From the NCBI GenBank assembly GCA_003506095.1, contig DNWZ01000270.1:1807-11428 (forward strand): a DNA stretch of 9,622 bases, read 5' to 3'. Positions 1 to 5,349 of the stretch are shown here, piece by piece. The notes under the pieces are model-generated. The model was not told the origin of the DNA and did not search any database. It was given only the letters and a program-made list of their open reading frames with translations. The position numbers and the translations under genes are program-made. The DNA comes from Planctomycetaceae bacterium (GTDB lineage: Bacteria > Planctomycetota > Planctomycetia > Pirellulales > Pirellulaceae). Numbering within the stretch: the stretch's first letter is position 1; every line of letters begins with the position of its first letter.

Positions 1-635
1 GGCCGCCGCGTCTTTTGCCCGACCTGTTCAAAGCTGCGCGGCGGGTTTGCATAAGTCAGGTTTTTTGCGGCGACCGCAGACCAGATCGATGCGGCGAGTA
101 GGTACGCTCGCTTCGGGTCGCGACTTTGGTAACCGTCCAGCGCCGACGAATGGCCATGTTTGGCCAACACGTTACCGGCAAGCTTAAGGATCGGTGCAAG
201 TGCGGGATCGTTGGGCATTACAAACGCGGCCAGCAGTTCAGCCATGCCGCTGATGCCACCCCATTCATCGCGGGCCAGCACACGCAGTTCATGAGTCGCT
301 TCGGTGATCAGCGTTTCGCCGCGGACCAGTCGAAGCTTGATCAGCCCCTTCTCGGCTTCGTCGAGTCCGTTGAGGTAGGCCGGATCGAGTTGCACGTCGC
401 GGTCGCGAATGTTGATCGATTCGCCGGGGGCAAGTCGCGAGATCACCCATTCTTTGGATCGCGTGAACGAGGGGCTGGAATCGTAAATCAAACGCAAGTC
501 TTCCAGCGTATCGGAAGCATGGTTTACGACTTCGAGCGAACGGAGCAGCGGAACGGAGTTTTGCCACGAGGCGTAATTCACGCAGCCCGCGATGTCGAAA
601 GCGATCGTGATTTCGTTGGGGCTTTCACTGCTCAC
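1..635 (-). CDS. DUF4011-type superfamily-1 helicase, N-terminal part (gene runs off the left edge)
   Basis: Reading leftward from a GTG at 635, the frame stays open for 211 codons to the window edge. The residues match what I know of the N-terminus of very large DUF4011/DUF3320 superfamily-1 helicases. A beta-rich region comes first (about residues 9-125: VNYASWQNSVPLLRSLEV, then SRLAPGE, LDPAYLNGL and KGLIKLRL). It is followed by LRVLARDEWGG, ELLAAFVMPNDPAL, LDGYQSRDPKRAYLLAASIWSAV and LTYANPPRSFEQVGQKTR. The helicase and nuclease parts expected in this family would lie beyond position 1 and are not visible. The GTG is chosen because GGAGA (648-644) sits 8 nt upstream and because the duplicated copy at 2260 has the same GTG with an even better site. 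The frame is also open further upstream, so a longer start is not strictly excluded. Some DUF4011-helicase-Vsr proteins are catalogued as antiphage defence genes; a defence role here is inference only. Confidence 0.78.
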   Translation of the reverse strand, partial: MSSESPNEITIAFDIAGCVNYASWQNSVPLLRSLEVVNHASDTLEDLRLIYDSSPSFTRSKEWVISRLAPGESINIRDRDVQLDPAYLNGLDEAEKGLIKLRLVRGETLITEATHELRVLARDEWGGISGMAELLAAFVMPNDPALAPILKLAGNVLAKHGHSSALDGYQSRDPKRAYLLAASIWSAVAAKNLTYANPPRSFEQVGQKTRR

Positions 636-641
636 GGACGA
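327..641 (-). repeat. 315-bp direct repeat (copy of 1952-2266)
   Basis: The first 103 codons of the helicase gene, repeated at 1952-2266 with 12 mismatches and no gaps. Leftward of 327 the two copies are unrelated: here the helicase frame continues, there it breaks. Confidence 0.92.
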
Positions 642-643
642 AG

Positions 644-648
644 TCTCC
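644..648 (-). promoter_or_regulatory. Ribosome binding site of the helicase gene
   Basis: GGAGA on the minus strand ends 8 nt before the GTG at 635. It decides the start, since no ATG lies close by in this frame. The equivalent site of the duplicated copy (AGGAGA, 2274-2269) has the same 8-nt spacing. Confidence 0.6.
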
Positions 649-722
649 AGGGCACAGACGGGCAAACCGTCTAAATCGATCGGGCACAGATAACGCGAAT
701 CTCGCCTCGCGCGCGGCAGTCG

Positions 723-755
723 ATTATAGAAGGATTGCCAACCAACCACACGGTT
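723..755 (-). promoter_or_regulatory. Probable promoter of the helicase gene
   Basis: A perfect TATAAT lies on the minus strand at 728-723, about 88 nt upstream of the GTG. No good -35 box stands at 17 nt; the hexamer there is GTGTGG. The whole 33-bp block recurs without gaps upstream of the truncated copy (2359-2391; 28 of 33 identical), where the -10 reads TAAAAT. This conservation inside otherwise diverged upstream DNA is the best reason to believe it is functional. In this copy the -35 side also holds the inverted repeat CCAACC-ACAC-GGTTGG (742-757), which might be an operator. Confidence 0.45.
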
Positions 756-920
756 GGATCCTTTGGAAATGGCTGCATCAAGCCGTTGAGGTGCCAAATG
801 TACGGTTTCGGTGAAATGCACAGAGGCGACCGAACCAATTCTGGCGTAGTGGACGAGGCGACGAGTCCTTTCCGACCGACTTGGGCGGGGTCAGGGGTTT
901 GAAATGCCAGATGCCAATTT

Positions 921-937
921 GCACCAAATGCCGATTT
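921..937 (+). repeat. 17-bp direct repeat, left copy (flanks the DUF2887 gene)
   Basis: GCACCAAATGCCGATTT here matches GCACCAAATGCTGATTT at 1924-1940 in 16 of 17 bases and in the same orientation. The word CTGGGTGG also adjoins both: on the right here (938-945) and on the left of the other copy (1917-1924, sharing one base with it). The pair encloses the whole nuclease gene. Confidence 0.6.
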
Positions 938-982
938 CTGGGTGGTGGCCGTGGAAATCGATGAGACTTCTGGACTTCGCGG

Positions 983-1828
983 TCAGCGCCGTTGAAGCTG
1001 GACTCGCAAATCGGCTAAACGGACTGCCAAAGCCTCTTCGCTTAATTCAGCAAGGGCTCTCGCATCCGTTGGTTCCAAGCCAAGAAACTCTTGCAGAATG
1101 CAGATCTGGCCGATCAGCTCGCCCTGCTCTCGGCCCTGCTCAAGTCCTTGCTCAAGCCCCTGTTCTCGGCCTTTCTGCTCGCCGAGCGCAATCAGCTCTT
1201 TTCCAGCTTGCGTATCTCGTAAATCCGGCAATTGCCCAATCAACATTTGTTCGATCCCTTTCATTCCTCGGTCGCTAAACCGCTGCAGCAGCCAGTCGAC
1301 AAACACGTCATGCAGACGCGTTCGTTGACGTTCGTCGGCGACGCCCTCGGTAATTTGATTGTAGTATCTCGCCACGTCACGTTCCAGAATTGTCCGGTCG
1401 GTTTGCATCAGCGGTTGGAAAACGGCCACCAGCGGATGCTCGGGAGCGTGCTGGGACAGTTGTTCGAGCAGTTCATCAAGGTAATAGCTCGCAACGACTT
1501 TGGTCCATGGCTCGGTACGTGAGTCGAGGCTGCGCGAGGCGAAAATGATGAAACCATCGACTTGACGACCGGGATGCTCCGCTTGGACCATCGCCATTTC
1601 GATCACCGTACGCTGGTAAACGTCACTGTCGGCATACATTTGAAGCTCAGCAATCGTGATCGGCTTGCTGGCCAAGTCCGGCAGCAGCATTCCATCGCTT
1701 CGACGCTCAATCGCCTTGAGTGTGATGGAAACGAACTTGCAGGGACCCGGCGAGGTACGACCGGTCAGTTCAAACAACCACTGCGGGTTGACTTCAAAGA
1801 TTTCATACAACTGCTTATCGCTTTGCAT
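983..1828 (-). CDS. DUF2887 / Rpn-like PD-(D/E)XK nuclease family protein
   Basis: This 281-aa protein resembles the DUF2887 family, related to the Rpn 'recombination-promoting nuclease/putative transposase' group. Visible signs are the N-terminal block SDKQLYEIFEVNPQWLFELTG, then RRSDGMLLP and ITIAELQ, which fit the D...ExQ version of the PD-(D/E)XK active site (D45, E61, Q63). A second conserved stretch is YQRTVIEMAMVQAEHPGR. Near the C-terminus lie five four-residue units of the xEQG type (residues 217-236), typical of these proteins, followed by a helical tail (LEPTDARALAELSEEALAVRLADL). Start: ATG at 1828; a TTG two codons earlier (1834) is possible, and neither has a clear Shine-Dalgarno. 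The gene starts 39 nt after the stop of the truncated helicase copy on the same strand and is enclosed by 17-bp direct repeats. Its usual length and intact motifs suggest it is functional. Rpn proteins stimulate recombination and are variable between strains; the exact role of DUF2887 proteins is not known to me. Confidence 0.8.
   Translation of the reverse strand: MQSDKQLYEIFEVNPQWLFELTGRTSPGPCKFVSITLKAIERRSDGMLLPDLASKPITIAELQMYADSDVYQRTVIEMAMVQAEHPGRQVDGFIIFASRSLDSRTEPWTKVVASYYLDELLEQLSQHAPEHPLVAVFQPLMQTDRTILERDVARYYNQITEGVADERQRTRLHDVFVDWLLQRFSDRGMKGIEQMLIGQLPDLRDTQAGKELIALGEQKGREQGLEQGLEQGREQGELIGQICILQEFLGLEPTDARALAELSEEALAVRLADLRVQLQRR
1121..1180 (-). repeat. Five 12-bp tandem units inside the DUF2887 gene
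   Basis: On the minus strand this stretch codes for EQKG, REQG, LEQG, LEQG, REQG (residues 217-236). The DNA units are near-identical 12-mers of the form CTTGAGCAAGGA. Such in-frame repeats can gain or lose units by slippage without breaking the frame, and vary in number among Rpn/DUF2887-like proteins. Confidence 0.7.
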
Positions 1829-1867
1829 GACCAAAGTGTAAGCGATTCAGCTGTGCACAAGCAATCA

Positions 1868-2260
1868 TCACAAACAAGCGTTTCGCGTTTGGCCTTCCGT
1901 TAACCAAGAACCGTTGCTGGGTGGCACCAAATGCTGATTTACGCCTTGCATCAGTCGAAGCTTGATCAGCCCTTTCTCGGCTTCGTCGAGTCCATTGAGA
2001 TAGGCAGGATCGAGTTGTACATCGCGGTCGCGAATGTTGATCGCTTCGCCGGGGGCAAGTCGCGAGATCACCCATTCTTTGGATCGCGTGAACGAGGGGC
2101 TCGAATCGTAAATCAAACGCAAGTCTTCCAGCGTTTCGGAAGCATGGTTGGTGACTTCGAGCGAACGGAGCAGCGGAACGGAGTTTTGCCACGAGGCGTA
2201 ATTCACGCAGCCCGCGATGTCGAAAGCGATCGTGATTTCGTTGGGGCTTTCACTGCTCAC
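1868..2260 (-). pseudogene. Truncated duplicate of the helicase N-terminus
   Basis: Reading leftward from the GTG at 2260, the first 103 codons are nearly those of the helicase gene at 635 (differences V36T, D42E and S73A; 12 base changes over 315 bp). After the codon for L103 the match stops exactly at a codon boundary (1952), and 27 unrelated residues follow to a TGA at 1868. None of the conserved blocks that follow in the other copy (ARDEWGG, AAFVMPND, TYANPP) is present. A full-length family member has well over a thousand residues, so this is a fragment. It keeps a good ribosome binding site and a likely promoter, so a 130-residue peptide could be made. Its stop lies 39 nt before the nuclease start, so it could act as a leader for that gene. 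It could alternatively be an independent domain-only protein, but the unrelated tail argues against this. Confidence 0.75.
1924..1940 (+). repeat. 17-bp direct repeat, right copy (flanks the DUF2887 gene)
   Basis: Partner of 921-937 (16 of 17 bases). It ends 11 bp from the point at 1952 where homology to the helicase gene begins, so the repeat marks one side of the rearrangement. Confidence 0.6.
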
Positions 2261-2266
2261 GGACGA
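1952..2266 (-). repeat. 315-bp direct repeat (copy of 327-641)
   Basis: Aligned without gaps to 327-641 at a constant offset of 1625 bases, with 303 of 315 identical. It covers codons 1-103 of the helicase gene and 6 bases upstream of the GTG. Beyond 2266 the ribosome binding site is still equivalent but the leader region diverges strongly. Confidence 0.92.
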
Positions 2267-2268
2267 TC

Positions 2269-2274
2269 TCTCCT
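2269..2274 (-). promoter_or_regulatory. Ribosome binding site of the truncated helicase copy
   Basis: AGGAGA on the minus strand with 8 nt to the GTG at 2260. It is stronger than the equivalent site of the longer copy, so the remnant probably is translated if transcribed. Confidence 0.6.
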
Positions 2275-2358
2275 GGTTAACCAGCGGTCGAGTTGGTCTC
2301 ATCAAGGGGCACGGGCACTGCACAGTCGAGGTGAATTTCGATTCGCGTGGTTACGCAT

Positions 2359-2391
2359 ATTTTAGAGGGGTTGCCAACCTGCCACACGGTT
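2359..2391 (-). promoter_or_regulatory. Probable promoter of the truncated copy, perhaps also of the nuclease gene
   Basis: This block is 28 of 33 identical to the promoter block at 723-755, with -10 TAAAAT at 2364-2359. It lies about 98 nt upstream of the GTG at 2260. No other good promoter is visible between here and the nuclease gene, so the nuclease may be transcribed from it. Confidence 0.4.
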
Positions 2392-2392
2392 T

Positions 2393-2413
2393 GGTTGCCG
2401 GGAATCGGCAACC
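2393..2413. repeat. 8-bp perfect inverted repeat next to the promoter of the truncated copy
   Basis: GGTTGCCG, 5-nt spacer, CGGCAACC. The word GGTTGCC also occurs in direct orientation at 2369-2375, giving three copies within 45 bp beside the likely promoter at 2359-2391. No T run follows on either strand, so it does not look like a terminator; an operator or an RNA hairpin is possible. Confidence 0.5.
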
Positions 2414-2827
2414 GCTGGACATTCGAGTAACGATGGTGCGGATGTGGCAGAATGTGCGGAGGAGTCTGCTTGGAATAAGCTCGTCTCTGATCGGGTCATG
2501 CCGGCCCCCGAACCGGTGTGCGTTTTAAATTCTGAAGTACGGCGCGGTCTCGCAGACTAAATCACTGAACGAACGTCACGCAGACGAACCAGGCTTGCAG
2601 CGGTCTGGATGGCGGCGACATGAATTTCCCGCATGCCCCTCTTTAATTCTCTTGCTATCCTCGGTTTCTTAACCTAGCTTTACCATTAGGAAATTTATCT
2701 TTGCCGTCATCTCCATCCTAAAAGTTGTCGATAAGCCAGGATTGGGGTTGCAACTTCAAAAGCCTTCGGGTGTGTCTCGTTTCACGGTATCACCAGCGAG
2801 AGCGGGTGTTAATTTAAAGCTAGCTTG

Positions 2828-4897
2828 ATGAAAAAATCTTGGTTTCAACTTCGTGGGCAGGACTGCAAGACCAAACGAGTTCGTACGAATCAGCTTCGGG
2901 GAATGGAGAGCTTAGAAATTCGGCAAGTTTTGGCTGCCGATTCGCTGCCGATCCTCATTTCCCCGATCGCCGACCAGCCACCTGCACTCGTTGCAAACCG
3001 TATCCCCGGGGAAATCGTGATCGGTTTCAAGCAGGGAACCTCGGCGGCGGACATTCGTGGTATCGCCAAGGTCCAAGGCCTCCAAAACCTTCAACCACTT
3101 TATATGGGCGCCGATCCTCGTTCGGTCCAAAGTGCAAAGATTCCCGAGCACGCGATGACGCGGGTGATCAATGCGCTTCGCAATAATCCGCGGGTCGAAT
3201 ACGTCGAGCCGAGTTTCACGGCCGCCGCATTCTCCATGCCCAATGATCCGTTGTTCAGTTTGCAGTGGAATCTTCAAAGTTCGTCAACGGGAAGCATCAA
3301 CGCAGCGGAAGCTTGGCAAACGACCACAGGCTCAGGTGTGGTGGTAGCGGTTCTTGATACAGGCGTCGCGTTCGAGAACCGATCGGACTCCACAGGATCC
3401 TACTATGTGGCGCCCGACCTTGCCGGAACGCGATTCGTTGCAGGTTACGACTTCATCAACAACGATCCTCATGCAAACGACGACCACAGCCACGGAACTC
3501 ATGTTGCTGGCACTATCGCACAGAGTACCAATAACGGACGTGGCGTTGCGGGCGTTGCCTCCGATGCATCGATCATGCCTGTGAAAGTGCTGGGCCGAGA
3601 CGGAAGCGGCAGTCACGCCGCGATCGCACAAGGTGTTCGCTGGGCCGTCGATAATGGCGCCCATGTGATTAACCTCAGCCTGGGCAGCAACTCAGGAAGC
3701 ACCACGCTGCGTGACGCCCTCGCTTACGCTTACGGCAAAGGGGCCACGATCATTGCAGCAGCCGGCAACAACGGCCAGAACGCAGTCAGCTTCCCCGCCG
3801 CTTACGACGATTTTGTGATCGCGGTTAGTGCCACTCGTTTTGACGAGAACCTCGCGCCCTACTCAAATTACGGCACTAGTATCGACATCGCCGCGCCCGG
3901 AGGTGACACGTCGGTCAATCAAAATGGCGATCAATACGTCGACGGCATACTTCAAAACACATTCAACCCAAGCACGAAAAACACCGCTGACTTCGGATAC
4001 TACTTCTTCCAAGGCACATCGATGGCGGCGCCACACGTAGCGGGCGTGGCGGCCTTGGTGACCTCGCAACTGCTCAAGATCAAAGGCACCGTTGACCCAA
4101 CTACCGTGAGGAACGTGCTTCAGTCAACGGCTCGCGATCGCGGCGTCCCAGGACTCGACAGCTTCTATGGCCACGGAATCGTCGATGCAGCGGCTGCCGT
4201 TCGGGCAACGCTCAGTTTGTCGAACACAGCGCCGCTAGCCGCTGCCGATTCCGTCTCGACCACCCAAGGCCAATCCGTAAAGATCAACGTGCTGGCAAAC
4301 GACAGCGATCCTGATGGAGACACACTAAGGCTCGTCTCGGTATCAGCGGCCAACCAGGGAACTGTTGTGATCAACGGCGACCAAACGGTTACGTATACGC
4401 CGCCAGCTGGTTTTGTGGGGACCGCAAGCTTCAACTATACGATCGCAGACCCCGCAGGCATCACAAGCACGGCTTCGGTCACGGTTAACGTACAAGAGGC
4501 GCCAATCGCTCGTGTCACGGACCTCGACGCATCCGTACGAACGAACAATAAGAAACAGTGGCAAGCTGTGGTCGCGGTCCAAGTTCAGAGCGGTACCGGA
4601 GTAGCCTTAGCGAACGCGTCGGTCAGTATCCGGTGGAGCGACGGTCGAACGGCTACTGCGACCACCAACTCCCTCGGTATTGTGACGTTCAATAGCGCAT
4701 GGTTGTCAAGCAAGACCGCGAGCATCACCTTCTCGGTCACACGAATCATAGCGACGGGATTTGTCTATGACGCGTCGAAAAATGAAGACCGCGAAGGAGA
4801 CAGTAATGGCACCAACATTACGGTGAATCGAAACGGCACGACCACCTTCAGTGCACTCAGCTCCGGTAGTGGGATTGCAGCCAATCCTAAGCGCTAG
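2828..4897 (+). CDS. Secreted subtilisin-like serine protease (peptidase S8) with C-terminal Ig-like modules
   Basis: A 689-aa exported endopeptidase. Residues 1-40 are a basic start followed by MESLEIRQVLAADS, the planctomycete-type N-terminal export motif instead of a classical signal peptide. Residues 59-130 look like an inhibitor/propeptide (GEIVIGFKQG ... NPRVEYVEPSF). The S8 catalytic domain spans about 160-462 with the full triad: D177 (AVLDTGV), H222 (HGTHVAG), S398 (GTSMAAPHVAG), and oxyanion Asn314 (AAGNNG). Residues 467-556 form a cadherin-like/tandem-95-type module (NDSDPDGDTL, TYTPPAGFVGTASFNYTI). Residues 560-668 form a second beta module (VTDLDAS ... WSDGRTATATTNSLG ... DREGDSNGTNITV), seen attached to other secreted proteases. 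The only cysteine is at 13, in the part likely removed. ATG 2828 is preferred over the TTG just before it; no clear Shine-Dalgarno is seen. It stands alone, with divergent DNA upstream and a 452-bp gap downstream. Likely job: degrading extracellular or surface protein. Confidence 0.93.
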   Translation: MKKSWFQLRGQDCKTKRVRTNQLRGMESLEIRQVLAADSLPILISPIADQPPALVANRIPGEIVIGFKQGTSAADIRGIAKVQGLQNLQPLYMGADPRSVQSAKIPEHAMTRVINALRNNPRVEYVEPSFTAAAFSMPNDPLFSLQWNLQSSSTGSINAAEAWQTTTGSGVVVAVLDTGVAFENRSDSTGSYYVAPDLAGTRFVAGYDFINNDPHANDDHSHGTHVAGTIAQSTNNGRGVAGVASDASIMPVKVLGRDGSGSHAAIAQGVRWAVDNGAHVINLSLGSNSGSTTLRDALAYAYGKGATIIAAAGNNGQNAVSFPAAYDDFVIAVSATRFDENLAPYSNYGTSIDIAAPGGDTSVNQNGDQYVDGILQNTFNPSTKNTADFGYYFFQGTSMAAPHVAGVAALVTSQLLKIKGTVDPTTVRNVLQSTARDRGVPGLDSFYGHGIVDAAAAVRATLSLSNTAPLAAADSVSTTQGQSVKINVLANDSDPDGDTLRLVSVSAANQGTVVINGDQTVTYTPPAGFVGTASFNYTIADPAGITSTASVTVNVQEAPIARVTDLDASVRTNNKKQWQAVVAVQVQSGTGVALANASVSIRWSDGRTATATTNSLGIVTFNSAWLSSKTASITFSVTRIIATGFVYDASKNEDREGDSNGTNITVNRNGTTTFSALSSGSGIAANPKR

Positions 4898-5349
4898 GCG
4901 ATCGCAATAGAAAGTCACAGGTTTGGGATATGGCACTCATGTCGGTGCTCTCAAACTAATCCACTCGCAGCAAACGAACCGCGTGCAACAACTCCACACA
5001 CACTTGGAATTTGCCGAAGAGTCTGCTGCAGGATAGTGGTCTGTTACATCTAAATTTTAGGGGAGTGGGATTCGCCAGAACTCCGCTCAATCAGGAAATT
5101 CTGGCGAATCCCACTACGGACCAACCCTAATTTCCAAGCATTGGCAAAGCACTAGGTAATATTCGATCGGGTCTTGTTTCCGTCAGGCACCCTGTTGGGG
5201 TTCTGCGATGTACCGGCAGGCTGGCTTTCCTGTGGCTTGACGTCATCATGGCTGCGAAACGGGCGGGTTGCGGTTATCATATGGCGATGGTCTGGGCTTG
5301 ATACTCGCATCAGCCTCGTCTTACTCTCCCCGCCTGCCACCATCCCGCC
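4898..5349. other. Intergenic region between the subtilase and the DUF1549 operon
   Basis: 452 bases. The only strong structure is the 17-bp perfect inverted repeat at 5064-5115. Minus-strand open frames here are extensions of frames antisense to the DUF1549 gene and have no domain signature. The operon promoter should lie in 5120-5349, but no convincing -35/-10 pair with normal spacing is visible. Confidence 0.55.
5064..5115. repeat. 17-bp perfect inverted repeat (REP-like or terminator-like hairpin)
   Basis: AGTGGGATTCGCCAGAA (5064-5080), an 18-nt spacer, then the exact reverse complement TTCTGGCGAATCCCACT (5099-5115). It lies 167 bp after the subtilase stop and 235 bp before the next gene. 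There is no T run after the hairpin in the direction of transcription, so it is not a standard Rho-independent terminator. A dispersed intergenic palindrome of the REP/MITE type is an equally good reading. Confidence 0.8.

Larger units (their letters stand above)
636..982. other. Intergenic region between the nuclease gene and the helicase gene
   Basis: This stretch of about 350 bases holds the ribosome binding site and promoter of the leftward helicase gene, and, at 921-937, one of the two 17-bp direct repeats flanking the nuclease gene. The part at 905-937 also repeats a short TGCCA/ACCAAATGC-like word. I find no convincing gene in it. An open frame on the plus strand from 904 lacks any family signature and runs antisense through the nuclease gene. 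No hairpin followed by a T run is visible after the nuclease stop at 983. Confidence 0.6.
2261..2827. other. Divergent intergenic region between the helicase remnant and the subtilase gene
   Basis: About 570 bases. The left half carries the ribosome binding site, promoter-like block and small inverted repeat of the leftward remnant. The right half (about 2420-2827) becomes AT-richer near 2640-2730 and must hold the promoter of the subtilase gene, but I cannot point to convincing -35/-10 boxes. The plus-strand open frame at 2217-2528 has no recognisable domain and overlaps the remnant and its promoter, so I do not call it. Confidence 0.6.

Noticed and set aside
126..674. 182-aa open frame on the plus strand
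   Set aside because: It runs antisense through the helicase N-terminus, where the minus strand has recognisable conserved blocks. Its near-copy at 1931-2365 exists only because the underlying DNA is duplicated.
1121..1180. CRISPR-like or intergenic tandem array
   Set aside because: The 12-bp units are in frame inside the nuclease gene and encode the xEQG repeats typical of this family; there are no spacers.
904..1278. 124-aa plus-strand open frame
   Set aside because: Mostly antisense to the 12-bp tandem repeats of the nuclease gene, whose low complexity keeps several frames open.
921..1940. A classical insertion sequence around the DUF2887 gene
   Set aside because: There are no terminal inverted repeats and no DDE or HUH transposase; only direct repeats flank the gene.
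1815..2192. 125-aa minus-strand frame and the similar 92-aa frame at 289-567
   Set aside because: Out-of-frame shadows of the duplicated helicase segment; they resemble each other only through the DNA repeat and match no family.
2217..2528. 103-aa plus-strand open frame
   Set aside because: It lies antisense to the remnant's start and across its promoter, has no domain signature and no ribosome binding site that stands out.
5064..5115. Intrinsic terminator of the subtilase gene
   Set aside because: The hairpin is strong, but the bases after it (CTACGGACC) contain no T run, and it is 167 bp past the stop, so I list it only as an inverted repeat.
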